A stretch of DNA of 64,000 nt, from positions 124,001 through 188,000 of the forward strand of contig NZ_CABPTO010000002.1 of NCBI RefSeq assembly GCF_902460355.1, written 5' to 3'. The position numbers and the translations under genes were made by a program. This stretch comes from Streptococcus sp. Marseille-P6264 (lineage in GTDB: Bacteria > Bacillota > Bacilli > Lactobacillales > Streptococcaceae). The notes under the pieces were generated by a model that worked only from the letters and a program-made list of their open reading frames with translations, was not told where the DNA came from and searched no databases. This document shows positions 1-7,815 of the stretch, one piece after another. Every line of letters starts with the position of its first letter. Positions within the stretch are counted from its first letter, which is position 1.

Positions 1-50
1 TCGACAATCCAAAGACAATTGAGAGGCTAGGACTTTTGTCCCAGCCTTTT
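1..50 (+). repeat. Three-hairpin intergenic repeat, copy A (3' end only)
   Basis: The window opens inside this repeat. Only the spacer and the last hairpin (GAGGCT..GGAC, tttt loop, GTCC..AGCCT) followed by a T-rich stretch are present. It matches the 3' ends of the copies at 761-941 and 4473-4651. The hairpin plus T-tract would work as a rho-independent terminator for whatever gene lies to the left. Confidence 0.85.
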
Positions 51-72
51 GCTTTCTAAAAAGCTGTATTTA

Positions 73-81
73 TGTTACAAT
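73..81 (+). promoter_or_regulatory. Extended -10 promoter of the lipoprotein gene
   Basis: TGT followed by TACAAT (76-81) is an extended -10 element about 40 bases before the start codon. There is no good -35. A second, similar TGTTACAA lies just downstream. Confidence 0.4.
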
Positions 82-120
82 AATGTTACAAGAAAAAGAA
101 AATATTGCGAGGTGCTAAAG

Positions 121-762
121 ATGAAAAAATGGATGATTCTCTTGGCTGGAACTCTGGTGGCATCGTCTGTGTTAGTGGCTTGCGGTCAAAAGAAAGATCA
201 GCCGACTTCGCTTTCTAGCAGTTCCAAAGTTAGCTCGACCTCGACCAGCTCAGCTTCTTCCAAAAAGTCTGAGACGAGCAAAAGTTCGACAGAGCTGTCT
301 ACTGAAACAAGTAGTTCGGACACTTCTATATCTAGCAGTCAGGAGCCTTCGGAGCCAGCAACTAAGGAGTCTTCTGCTAAGTCAGAAAGCAAGAGAAATG
401 ACGAACCTGCGGCTACCTCTGGTTTAGATATGCAGGCCATTGCTTCTGGGGACTTTTCTAGCATGGCTGGTACTTGGCAGGATGCCAATGGCGTCACTTA
501 TACATTTGATGCCAAGGGACTGGTATCGGATGTTGCCAAGTTGGAACTGGTATACGCCGGTCTGGATGAAAATGGAATTTATCGTACTAGCATTCGTTGG
601 CATAATCTTACAGGTGCTGCCTTGTCTATTATTCCAGCAGGGAAAAAGTTGCCAGCAGGAGAGACTGTTAGCGGGCAGGATCCGACTGATAGCAGTCAAG
701 ACCGCTTCATTATTGCCCAAGGCATCTCAGAGCACCTAGACGTTTTTTACCGTGTAAAATGA
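121..762 (+). CDS. Ser/Thr-rich surface lipoprotein
   Basis: Predicted 213-residue lipoprotein. The ATG at 121 is chosen over the upstream in-frame start because it follows a GAGGTG ribosome binding site and begins a lipoprotein signal peptide (MKKW, hydrophobic core, lipobox VLVAC, Cys21). Residues 27-115 are a low-complexity Ser/Thr/Glu/Lys linker of the kind that spans the cell wall. The C-terminal 100 residues form a compact domain starting near GDFSSMAGTWQDANG, which resembles the DUF6287-type domain of streptococcal lipoproteins; that family call is from memory. The stop codon TGA is formed with the first bases of the repeat that follows. Function unknown; it should sit on the outer face of the membrane. 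Confidence 0.8.
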   Translation: MKKWMILLAGTLVASSVLVACGQKKDQPTSLSSSSKVSSTSTSSASSKKSETSKSSTELSTETSSSDTSISSSQEPSEPATKESSAKSESKRNDEPAATSGLDMQAIASGDFSSMAGTWQDANGVTYTFDAKGLVSDVAKLELVYAGLDENGIYRTSIRWHNLTGAALSIIPAGKKLPAGETVSGQDPTDSSQDRFIIAQGISEHLDVFYRVK

Positions 763-941
763 GAGTGGGACAGAAATCGGTAATTCGTTAGAATTCGATT
801 TCGTCGTCCCACCTCCGCACAGTTGAGTAGGGCTATAAAAGCTGATGCAATCAGCGTAATAGAGTCCACTCAACCACTGCGTCTTGCTCGACAATCCAAA
901 TACAATTGAGAGGCTAGGACTTTTGTCCCGGACTCTTTTTT
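761..941 (+). repeat. Three-hairpin intergenic repeat, copy B (complete)
   Basis: About 180 bp with three successive hairpins. Hairpin 1 has GTGGGAC (765-771) against GTCCCAC (806-812). Hairpin 2 has GTTGAGTAGGGCT (822-834) against a 3' arm at 861-874, with an inner GCTGAT/ATCAGC stem (841-855). Hairpin 3 (909-935) ends in a T-run. It has no coding potential. The other copies are at 1-50, 4473-4651, 49061-49190 and, inverted, 63638-63817. It does not resemble the pneumococcal BOX or RUP elements as I know them. Confidence 0.9.
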
Positions 942-1059
942 GGAGCTGTGGTATTAATCATTTCTGGATTTTTCTGTAATGTGACCGGTACTTGCTTCAA
1001 GTTCGATTTTTAGGTGAACTTTTCGAAAAAGAGGGCTCGCATTGCAACCCTAGCCCTTA

Positions 1060-1087
1060 TTGGCTTTTTGGGAAAATATGGTATAAT
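1060..1087 (+). promoter_or_regulatory. rnpA promoter
   Basis: TTGGCT (1060-1065), a 16-base spacer and TATAAT (1082-1087), about 30 bases before the rnpA start. A weak AGGGCT/AGCCCT inverted repeat lies just upstream (1032-1057). Confidence 0.7.
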
Positions 1088-1117
1088 AGAGTTAATTTTA
1101 GTGGATGGAGTTGAGTT

Positions 1118-1477
1118 TTGAGAAAAAACTATCGCGTCAAGAGCGAAAAAGATTTCAAGGCGATTTTTAAAGCTGGGCAGAATTTTGCCAATCGAAAGTT
1201 TGTCGTTTATAAATTAGAAAAAGAACAGCGCCATTTTCGAGTGGGGATTTCAGTTAGTAAAAAGCTGGGCAATGCAGTTGTTCGTAATAGTATCAAAAGA
1301 AAGATTCGTCATGTCTTGATTCAGCATCGGGCGGACTTGACCAAGGATGACTTTGTTGTTATTGCCCGCAAGGGAGTTGAAACTCTAGACTACCATCAAG
1401 TGGAACAAAATTTATTGCATGTCTTAAAAGTTGCAAAAATTTATCAGGAAGGATTTGTTTGTGAAAAAGAAGAGTAA
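1118..1477 (+). CDS. rnpA: Ribonuclease P protein component
   Basis: This 119-residue basic protein is the subunit of RNase P that helps the catalytic RNA cut 5' leaders from pre-tRNAs. The family signature is clear: FKAIFKAGQ near the N-terminus and the RNR-like motif [16 protein letters not shown] around residues 49-64. The start is TTG, seven bases after a GGAG ribosome binding site; no ATG fits. The 3' end overlaps the yidC start by 17 bases, so the two are co-translated, the usual arrangement in Firmicutes. Confidence 0.95.
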   Translation: MRKNYRVKSEKDFKAIFKAGQNFANRKFVVYKLEKEQRHFRVGISVSKKLGNAVVRNSIKRKIRHVLIQHRADLTKDDFVVIARKGVETLDYHQVEQNLLHVLKVAKIYQEGFVCEKEE

Positions 1478-2276
1478 AATAGGATTTCTTTTAGCGGCTT
1501 CGCTGCTCATTCTGACGGCTTGTGGCACCAGCGAAGTGACTGCTAATTCAAGTGATTTTTGGGAGAAATTAGTTTATTTCTTTGCGGAGATGATTCAATT
1601 CTTGTCCTTTAATGGAAGTACAGGGATCGGGATTATTCTCTTTACCTTGATTATTCGGACAGTCTTGTTGCCAGTCTTCCAATTTCAGACGACCTCATCT
1701 AGAAAGATGCAGGAAGTTCAGCCTCATATCAAGAAACTTCAGGAAAAATATCCGGGCAAAGATATGGATAGCAGAGCAGCTTTAGCAGAGGAAACCAGCA
1801 AGCTTTATAAAGAAATGGGCGTCAATCCCTATGCTGCATTCCTTCCGCTCTTTATCCAAATGCCAGTGCTTGTGGCACTTTTCCAAGCTCTGACACGAGT
1901 TGAATTTCTAAAGACAGGTCACTTCCTCTGGCTCAATCTAGGAACAACAGATCCGACCTTTATCCTACCTATTCTCGCTGCTCTCTTTACTTTCTTTAGC
2001 ACTTGGCTATCCAATAAAGCCTTGCCAGAGAAAAATAGTGGGACGGTAGTGATGACCTACCTGATGCCGGTATTGATTTTCTTCTTTGCGGTGTATGCAG
2101 CCAGCGGGGTTGCTCTTTACTGGACGGTTTCTAACGCCTATCAAGTCGGTCAGACCTTGCTTTTGAGCAATCCTTTTAAGATTATTGCTGAACGTGAAGC
2201 AAAGGCAAAGGCGGAGCGCCAATTGGAAATGAAGAAAAAACGTGCCCTTCAAAAAGCACAGAAAAAGAAAAAGTAA
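1461..2276 (+). CDS. yidC: YidC/OxaA membrane protein insertase (lipoprotein type)
   Basis: 271-residue insertase that places proteins into the membrane with or beside SecYEG. The start is GTG at 1461, after AGGAAGGA; it opens a lipoprotein signal peptide with lipobox LTAC, typical of Gram-positive YidC1. The 60KD_IMP core follows ([19 protein letters not shown], then several membrane segments) and the tail is strongly basic ([14 protein letters not shown]), which fits ribosome contact. It lies between rnpA and khpB in the conserved order. Streptococci usually carry a second paralogue, not present here. Confidence 0.95.
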   Translation: MKKKSKIGFLLAASLLILTACGTSEVTANSSDFWEKLVYFFAEMIQFLSFNGSTGIGIILFTLIIRTVLLPVFQFQTTSSRKMQEVQPHIKKLQEKYPGKDMDSRAALAEETSKLYKEMGVNPYAAFLPLFIQMPVLVALFQALTRVEFLKTGHFLWLNLGTTDPTFILPILAALFTFFSTWLSNKALPEKNSGTVVMTYLMPVLIFFFAVYAASGVALYWTVSNAYQVGQTLLLSNPFKIIAEREAKAKAERQLEMKKKRALQKAQKKKK

Positions 2277-2294
2277 AAAGGAGGACTCTTGCAG

Positions 2295-3305
2295 ATGGTT
2301 ATTTTTACAGGAGCAAGTGTTGAAGAAGCGATTCAAAATGGACTAAAAACGCTGGATATCCCACGAATGAGAGCACATATTACCGTTGTTTCGCGTGAAA
2401 AGAAAGGTTTTCTCGGTTTATTTGGCAAAAAGCCTGCGCAGGTAGATGTGGAGCCGATTGCTGAAACGACTGTGGCCAAGGCCAACCAACAGGCGGTAAA
2501 AGGAGTTCCTGAGGAAATCAATGCACAAAACGAGCCGGTACAGAGTGTTAGTGAAGCAACAGTCGACTTAGGGCGAGTGGTGACGGCTATCAAGAAGGCC
2601 GAGGGCGAAGGTGAAGTTGTTTCAGAAAAAGTCAAGGCTGAAATTCTTAAAAACGATAAAGACGCCAGTACCATTCTGGAAGAAACAGGTGCAATTGATT
2701 TCTTAAAGACCAGTCAAGCGATTGATGAAGCACAAACTCTGAAAGACTCAGAGGAAGATAGCTCTTTAGCAGAAGTGGTACCTAATCAGCAAGAGACAGC
2801 GGAGTCGTCCTTCTTTGACTTGGGGATCCAGGTTGAGGATGATTGTGATATTGAAGAAGTTGTCGCAAGTGTAACCACATATGTGCAAAAGATTGTGGAT
2901 GAAATGGATGTTGAAGCGACTCTTTCCAGCAGCCACAATCGCCGAACAATCAATATGCAAATTGATACCAATGAGCCAGGGCGCGTGATTGGTTACCACG
3001 GTAAAGTCTTGAAAGCTCTGCAGCTGTTGGCTCAGAATTATCTTTACAATCAATATTCCAAGAGTTTCTACATTTCTATCAATGTAAATGACTATGTGGA
3101 GCATCGGGCAGAAGTTTTACAAAGCTATGCGCAAAAATTGGCTCAGCGTGCTCTAGAAGACCGTCGCAGCCAGCATACGGATCCTATGTCCAATAGTGAG
3201 CGTAAAATCATCCACCGGATTATCTCAAGAATTGATGGTGTGACTAGCTATTCAGAAGGCGATGAGCCTAACCGCTACGTTGTTGTGGATATTGATTCGG
3301 AATAA
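2295..3305 (+). CDS. khpB: RNA-binding cell-elongation protein KhpB (Jag/EloR)
   Basis: 336 residues with three domains in order: Jag_N (about 1-50, SREKKGFLGLFGKKPAQV), a long acidic linker, a KH domain (around NEPGRVIGYHGKVLKALQLL) and a C-terminal R3H domain (ERKIIHRII). In pneumococcus KhpB pairs with KhpA, binds RNA and controls cell elongation. I prefer the ATG at 2295 over the TTG two codons earlier because the pneumococcal protein starts at this Met-Val; the AAAGGAGG site allows either. It follows yidC closely and ends at a terminator. Confidence 0.93.
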   Translation: MVIFTGASVEEAIQNGLKTLDIPRMRAHITVVSREKKGFLGLFGKKPAQVDVEPIAETTVAKANQQAVKGVPEEINAQNEPVQSVSEATVDLGRVVTAIKKAEGEGEVVSEKVKAEILKNDKDASTILEETGAIDFLKTSQAIDEAQTLKDSEEDSSLAEVVPNQQETAESSFFDLGIQVEDDCDIEEVVASVTTYVQKIVDEMDVEATLSSSHNRRTINMQIDTNEPGRVIGYHGKVLKALQLLAQNYLYNQYSKSFYISINVNDYVEHRAEVLQSYAQKLAQRALEDRRSQHTDPMSNSERKIIHRIISRIDGVTSYSEGDEPNRYVVVDIDSE

Positions 3306-3310
3306 ATCTT

Positions 3311-3333
3311 AACCAGCTGCTCAGCTGGTTTTT
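3311..3333 (+). terminator. Terminator after khpB
   Basis: Perfect stem AACCAGCTG/CAGCTGGTT with a 2-base loop, followed by TTTTTA. Confidence 0.8.
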
Positions 3334-3356
3334 AGATACAGAAAGGAGAAAATTCT

Positions 3357-3989
3357 ATGTCACTTTTTCCAGCTATTGAGTCATTTTTGACTGCTCAAGG
3401 AAGTAAATACATTTCACCAGACAAGGCAGGGGATCTGCGAGAGACAATGTTGGATTTGAAAGCTAGAGGTCAGGCTGCTCGGCAGGAGTTTGCGAACTTA
3501 GTCCGAGACTTTCAGGCACTCTATCCTAAGCTGAGTCTGGAGCGGACCAGCAATTGGCTGAATCAGGCTCAGATTTTACGCCCACATTTTTGGAACTATC
3601 TAAGAGGCTATGGGGACATCACGGAGCCCATGTTCGCTCTGCGCTTGTATGGAACTGCAGAAGATTTTGGAGTGTCGCTGGAGGTAAGCTTTATGGAGCG
3701 CAAGAAAGACGAGCACAGTCTCAGCAAGCAAAATCGGGTGCTGAATCTGTCTATTCAGCCGCCAGCTTACTATTTTGCCCAGATAGATGGCGTGAGTCAA
3801 CGCTTCGAAGCTACGGAGGCAAATAGGCAGCATCTAAGACAGGAGGTGGCTGCTGGGCTAGTCCGCAAGGTTTTGATCAAATATGACGTCAATCTTTCCC
3901 AAGCTACAAGCAAGCAGCAAGTTTTATCGGAGCTTGAGCAGGCTATGACTGCCTTGATTCCCTTCTATGAAGCGACACGATTTGAATGA
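3357..3989 (+). CDS. Conserved-looking protein of unknown function
   Basis: 210 residues from ATG after a GAAAGGAG site. I do not recognise the family. There is no signal peptide or membrane segment. The first 75 residues look helical and basic, the middle (ALRLYGTAEDFGVSLEVSFMERK) looks like beta strands, and a mixed C-terminal helix ends the chain. Its base composition is like its neighbours. It lies between the khpB terminator and the rpmH promoter and has no clear promoter of its own, so it may depend on read-through from the rnpA operon. Confidence 0.7.
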   Translation: MSLFPAIESFLTAQGSKYISPDKAGDLRETMLDLKARGQAARQEFANLVRDFQALYPKLSLERTSNWLNQAQILRPHFWNYLRGYGDITEPMFALRLYGTAEDFGVSLEVSFMERKKDEHSLSKQNRVLNLSIQPPAYYFAQIDGVSQRFEATEANRQHLRQEVAAGLVRKVLIKYDVNLSQATSKQQVLSELEQAMTALIPFYEATRFE

Positions 3990-4025
3990 TTTCGTTTCCA
4001 AAATGAAACAATTCGTCCAATACTA

Positions 4026-4054
4026 TTGACAAACAAGAGAGAATCCGATAGAAT
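4026..4054 (+). promoter_or_regulatory. rpmH promoter
   Basis: Consensus TTGACA (4026-4031), 17-base spacer, TAGAAT (4049-4054). A strong promoter, as expected for a ribosomal protein gene. Confidence 0.85.
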
Positions 4055-4128
4055 AGTAAAGTATGTTTAGTAACTGATCACTTTATAGCCGGCTAAACGA
4101 ATACAAAATCTATGAGGAGGTATTCATC

Positions 4129-4263
4129 GTGAAACGTACTTATCAACCAAGTAAACTTCGTCGTGCGCGCAAACACGGATTCCGTAACCGTATGTCAACT
4201 AAAAATGGTCGTCGCGTATTGGCAGCTCGTCGTCGTAAAGGACGCAAAGTTTTGGCTGCATAA
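4129..4263 (+). CDS. rpmH: 50S ribosomal protein L34
   Basis: A 44-residue, very basic protein ([18 protein letters not shown]..., ending GRKVLAA) that is unmistakably L34. The start is GTG, preceded by GAGGAGG. The gene is monocistronic, with its own consensus promoter and terminator. It lies 0.8 kb downstream of khpB rather than immediately before rnpA, the position it has in many Firmicutes. Confidence 0.97.
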
Positions 4264-4283
4264 TCCAAACGATTACCATAAAG

Positions 4284-4316
4284 AAACCAGTGGAGACTCG
4301 AGACCGCTGGTTTTTC
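4284..4316 (+). terminator. rpmH terminator
   Basis: Stem AACCAGTGG/CCGCTGGTT with a 10-base loop and a T5 tract. Confidence 0.85.
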
Positions 4317-4472
4317 TATTGTACTTGATAGAATAGGCTTCTATGGTTTAAGGGTGGCTAGTATTGCTATGAAGGAGTCCATGCAGAATAGGAACTTTAC
4401 ATGAAATGGAAGGTAAACGGGCTAGTCTAGGTGGTTTCTAGGTGTATCTTATCTAGTTTGAATAAAAGAAAA
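4317..4472 (+). other. Intergenic stretch with no recognised feature
   Basis: About 155 bases between the rpmH terminator and repeat copy C. I see no ORF, no tRNA and no clear promoter. Confidence 0.5.
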
Positions 4473-4651
4473 GAGAGTGGGACAGAAATCGGTAATTCGT
4501 TAGAATTCGATTTCGTCATCCCACCTCCGCACAGTTGAGTAGGGCTGTAAAAGCTGATGAAATCAGCGTAGTAGAGCCCACTCAACCACTGCGTCTGCTC
4601 GACAATCCAAAGACAATTGAGAGGCTAGGACTTTTGTCCCAGCCTCTTTTT
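4473..4651 (+). repeat. Three-hairpin intergenic repeat, copy C (complete)
   Basis: Near-identical to copy B, with a better-paired hairpin 2 (GGGCT against AGCCC) and hairpin 3 followed by T5. It lies between two convergent transcription units (rpmH and the minus-strand operon), where its last hairpin could stop transcription from either side. Confidence 0.9.
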
Positions 4652-4684
4652 GATAATTATATTGGCATATAAGTATGCTCTCTA

Positions 4685-6103
4685 TCAAGCAGCTAAGAGC
4701 AGGGGATAGAGATAGCAGAGTAGTGTGAAACTAATAAGCGCGTAGAAGATACCGATTCGGATTGCTTGGATGGGCTTGTAGAAGCGAATCAGAGTCAGGA
4801 TACACCAGACCAATAGAACGAGGATAAACCAGGCTGAAATCAGGCGCAATGGTGTTGGACCATAAAGATAGATGTAGATACCAAAGAGTTTCCAGCCAGC
4901 AAGCAAGGCCAGCAAAAAGGCAAAAATAAAGAGGACAGTGCTGGCTAGACGAGTACCTTTCTGGTCCCAGAGAGGCTTTTGAGCCAACAAATAAAAGGCG
5001 GCTAGGACAGCGAAATTTAGAAGTGATACACGAACGAGTTGCCAGAAGCCAGCAACAGCAACAGTTGAGGCATTTTGTGGAGAAATAGTTTGGAGGCTAG
5101 TGCCAGCACTAAGGAGTTCACTTAATTCTCCTAAACCAACGAGGAAAAAGAGAGCGTAGGTCAGGCAGAGGCTGCCGATGATGATATAGGCTGTAAAAGC
5201 AGGGAACATCCGCAGTGGCTGAATGTTATTTTGGAAGCTTTGGTAGGTAACTTTGATATTTTTTTGATTCAATAATCCACCAACAATCAGGCTGTAGAGA
5301 TAAAGGCCGATAGGTAGGGCCAAAAAGATGCGAAGAGCGATGGCGTCTGTATCAAGATTTGAAAAGATCAAGTCAAAGAAAAGATGCAAGGCATCAGCTG
5401 TATCACTAAAGAAAAGAGCGAATCGATCAGAGACTTGGCTAAGTTGTGACCAAACGAAGAAGACAAGCATACCAGCAATAAGAAGGCTACTTGCTATCAT
5501 CGTACTTTGGACTGCCTTTTTAGAAGAATCGCCGTCTTCAGCAGTCGTATCTGAAATCTTGCCAGTCCGAGCAAAGACTTGAAGACCAGCGAAAAAGTTT
5601 CTAAAAGGTAGAATCACAAAGGCCTGAATGCTATCGTACCAAACCATGATTCCCAAGCGACCTTGATTGAGCCAACCCGTCCGTGATAGGATATAAAAAG
5701 AAAAGGAGATGTGGAGAGTCAAAGCTTGAAAAATCTCTAATTGCGGGTGAAAGCCCCAGATACTGAGAGCCAGTGCCTGAGTCAGGCTGAGAATCAGGAA
5801 AAGATTGGACTCGAGGCCAGCAGAGGCCTCCTTTTCGATTTGAGGCAAGCTTGTCGGCGTTTTTCTTACTAACCACTCGGTCAGGCTAATCAAACCAATC
5901 GCAATAGGAAAAAAGTAAATGGTCTTGTTGCCGTCAATGGCAACTGTATAAAAGTAGGCTAAGAAATAGAGAATGAGAGAGCTGATTCTAAAATTCTTCA
6001 GTTCCTTTATATTTAAAGCTGTGAAGATGCTTTTTCGTTCTTGGTCTTTTTCAAAAGGAAGGTAGGGTTGTCCCGTCATCTGTCCTTGTGATGGTGTTTC
6101 CAT
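4685..6103 (-). CDS. Polytopic membrane protein (DUF4153/DUF4173-like)
   Basis: 472 residues with roughly ten hydrophobic segments after a cytosolic N-terminus of about 35 residues. The layout and motifs such as WLNQGRLGIMVWYDSIQAFVILPFRNF fit the DUF4153/DUF4173 group; the name is from memory. The ATG follows GAGGAGG and lies 2 bases after the stop of the XRE gene, so the two are translationally linked. Its partners are a small XRE regulator and a DUF2975 protein, a pairing often seen in Firmicutes. Role unknown; envelope sensing or signalling is plausible from context. Confidence 0.75.
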   Translation of the reverse strand: METPSQGQMTGQPYLPFEKDQERKSIFTALNIKELKNFRISSLILYFLAYFYTVAIDGNKTIYFFPIAIGLISLTEWLVRKTPTSLPQIEKEASAGLESNLFLILSLTQALALSIWGFHPQLEIFQALTLHISFSFYILSRTGWLNQGRLGIMVWYDSIQAFVILPFRNFFAGLQVFARTGKISDTTAEDGDSSKKAVQSTMIASSLLIAGMLVFFVWSQLSQVSDRFALFFSDTADALHLFFDLIFSNLDTDAIALRIFLALPIGLYLYSLIVGGLLNQKNIKVTYQSFQNNIQPLRMFPAFTAYIIIGSLCLTYALFFLVGLGELSELLSAGTSLQTISPQNASTVAVAGFWQLVRVSLLNFAVLAAFYLLAQKPLWDQKGTRLASTVLFIFAFLLALLAGWKLFGIYIYLYGPTPLRLISAWFILVLLVWCILTLIRFYKPIQAIRIGIFYALISFTLLCYLYPLLLAA

Positions 6104-6105
6104 GT

Positions 6106-6324
6106 TTATTCCTCCTCGGTTTCATCTGTGATATATTCAAGAATATCGCCGGGCTGGCAGTCCAATTCCCGACAAAGGGCATTAAGTGTTGAAAAACGTA
6201 TTGCCTTGGCTCGGTTATTTTTCAAGATGGACAAGTTGGCAGGGGTGAGGTCAATCAATTCTGCTAAGCGTCCAGCACTAATCCGTTTTTGAGCCATGAC
6301 AAGGTCTAAATTTATCTGAATCAT
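6106..6324 (-). CDS. Small XRE-family (Cro/CI type) regulator
   Basis: 72 residues that are nothing but a helix-turn-helix domain: KRISAGRLAELIDLTPANLSILKNNRAKAIRFSTLNALCRELDCQPGDIL, the HTH_26/YozG-type layout, plus a short acidic tail. The ATG follows AGGAGGG. It lies 8 bases after the DUF2975 gene and 2 bases before the large membrane-protein gene. Regulators of this size next to DUF2975 proteins usually control their own operon, so the operator is probably in the AT-rich region near 6840-6910. Confidence 0.88.
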   Translation of the reverse strand: MIQINLDLVMAQKRISAGRLAELIDLTPANLSILKNNRAKAIRFSTLNALCRELDCQPGDILEYITDETEEE

Positions 6325-6332
6325 AGTCCCTC

Positions 6333-6809
6333 CTAAATCGTGTAGTCTACTTCTTCTTGCAGCTCAATTGCCTTGCCAAAAGCATTGCGGATAACCCGAA
6401 TAATCAAGGTTAAAATGCAGCAAGAAACGGCTACGAGGAGCATGGGCATATAGACTGTCAAGCCCATAAAGAAAGAAATGAGGGCGACCATTCCGACTTC
6501 CCAGCCCAGATAGCGCATATACTGTACATTCTGTCTGATAAAGACCTGATTTTTCCCGATACGGCTAAGGAGCCGATAGAGATGCACGATACAGGTCAGA
6601 GCCAGGCAGCCCAAGACATAGCCTAGAAGCAACAATATCCAATAGCGACTTTCTCCCTGAAAGAAAGGAGAGGGAAATTCGATGACTAGGCTGACCACCC
6701 AAGGTCCGATGGCTATCAGGACAATGGAAGCAATAAATAAAATGCTGAGGCTGATTTTTGTAAGCACAATGCTTATATCTTCAGCTGTTTTTTGTCTTGT
6801 CTTTGACAT
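6333..6809 (-). CDS. DUF2975 family membrane protein
   Basis: 158 residues with four hydrophobic segments, as in DUF2975. The ATG at 6809 sits five bases after GGAGG; the in-frame TTG at 6821 overlaps that site and is rejected. It is the first gene of the three-gene minus-strand operon and is followed by the XRE gene 8 bases on. DUF2975-XRE pairs are widespread in Firmicutes and lack an agreed function. Confidence 0.82.
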   Translation of the reverse strand: MSKTRQKTAEDISIVLTKISLSILFIASIVLIAIGPWVVSLVIEFPSPFFQGESRYWILLLLGYVLGCLALTCIVHLYRLLSRIGKNQVFIRQNVQYMRYLGWEVGMVALISFFMGLTVYMPMLLVAVSCCILTLIIRVIRNAFGKAIELQEEVDYTI

Positions 6810-6841
6810 GGATTCCTCCAAATAAATTTCTATTTTTATTT

Positions 6842-6870
6842 ACTATAGCACAAAATATATCGATAATCAA
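6842..6870 (-). promoter_or_regulatory. Promoter of the DUF2975/XRE operon
   Basis: Read on the minus strand: TTGATT (6865-6870), 17-base spacer, TATAGT (6842-6847). The spacer holds TATCGATA, and ATATCGA recurs about 20 bases upstream, so these may be operator half-sites for the XRE protein. Confidence 0.65.
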
Positions 6871-7006
6871 TAACAAAATATCGAAAAATAATAAAAAATT
6901 ATCAAAAAACAGTAAAAGTATTTTTGATAGGCGCTAAAAAAATAACAAATATTCGCTGGAATAGATGGAGAGAAAGTAAAGCTCTTGCCCCTTTATCTGA
7001 CTTTTT

Positions 7007-7015
7007 TGGTATAAT
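7007..7015 (+). promoter_or_regulatory. tatD promoter (extended -10)
   Basis: TGG followed by TATAAT (7010-7015). A possible TTGCCC -35 lies 19 bases upstream. Confidence 0.6.
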
Positions 7016-7044
7016 GAAAGGCAGGAAATACAAGGAAGTAAAGC

Positions 7045-7815
7045 ATGAAAATTTTTGATACACACACGCATTTAAATGTGGAAGAATTTGCTGGGCGAGA
7101 GGTAGAGGAGCTCCAGCTAGCTGCAGAACTGGGTGTTAGCAATATGAATGTTGTCGGTTTTGACCGGCCGACCATTGAGCGCGCCTTGGAGTTGACAGAT
7201 AGTTATGAGCAGATTTACGCTACGATTGGCTGGCATCCGACTGAGGCTGGGACTTATGATGAGGCAGTGGAAGCCTATCTGCTGGGCAAGCTTGCTCATC
7301 CAAAAGTGGTGGCTCTGGGCGAGATTGGGCTGGATTACCACTGGATGACAGCGCCCAAGGAAGTGCAAGAGCGAGTATTTCGCCGACAAATCCAGCTGTC
7401 GAAAGAGTTAGATCTGCCCTTTGTCGTCCACACGCGAGACGCTTTAGAAGATACCTATGAGATTATCAAGAGTGAGGGTGTAGGCCCTCGTGGCGGTATC
7501 ATGCACTCTTATTCTGGCTCTTTGGAAATGGCAGAGCGCTTTATCGAGCTAGGGATGATGATTTCCTTTTCTGGAGTCGTCACCTTTAAAAAAGCGACGG
7601 ATATTCAGGAGGCTGCGCAGAACCTGCCTTTGGACAAAATCCTCGTCGAGACGGATGCGCCTTACTTGGCGCCTGTTCCCAAACGTGGCCGAGAAAACAA
7701 AACAGCTTATACCCGCTATGTGGTAGAAAAAATTGCTGAACTTCGTGGGCTGACGGTCGAAGAAGCTGCGCAAGCGACCTATGAAAATGCAAAGAAGGTG
7801 TTTGGGCTTGACTGA
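7045..7815 (+). CDS. tatD: TatD family metal-dependent DNase
   Basis: 256 residues, the usual size for this amidohydrolase-fold hydrolase. The metal ligands are visible: DTHTHL at the N-terminus, GEIGLDYH, VVHTRDA, MHSYSG and ETDAPYLAP. TatD proteins are 3'-5' exonucleases linked to DNA repair and fragmentation. The ATG follows AAGGAAG. The stop overlaps the rnmV start by 8 bases; tatD-rnmV-rsmA is a conserved streptococcal order, broken here further on by three extra genes. Confidence 0.93.
   Translation: MKIFDTHTHLNVEEFAGREVEELQLAAELGVSNMNVVGFDRPTIERALELTDSYEQIYATIGWHPTEAGTYDEAVEAYLLGKLAHPKVVALGEIGLDYHWMTAPKEVQERVFRRQIQLSKELDLPFVVHTRDALEDTYEIIKSEGVGPRGGIMHSYSGSLEMAERFIELGMMISFSGVVTFKKATDIQEAAQNLPLDKILVETDAPYLAPVPKRGRENKTAYTRYVVEKIAELRGLTVEEAAQATYENAKKVFGLD

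Noticed and set aside
761-941. BOX or RUP repeat of pneumococcus
   Set aside because: Sequence and hairpin layout do not match the BOX-A/B/C modules or the RUP ends as I know them.
4685-6821. Phage-type cI/cro region, because of the XRE regulator
   Set aside because: No integrase, attachment site or other phage gene nearby; neighbours are the known DUF2975 module.
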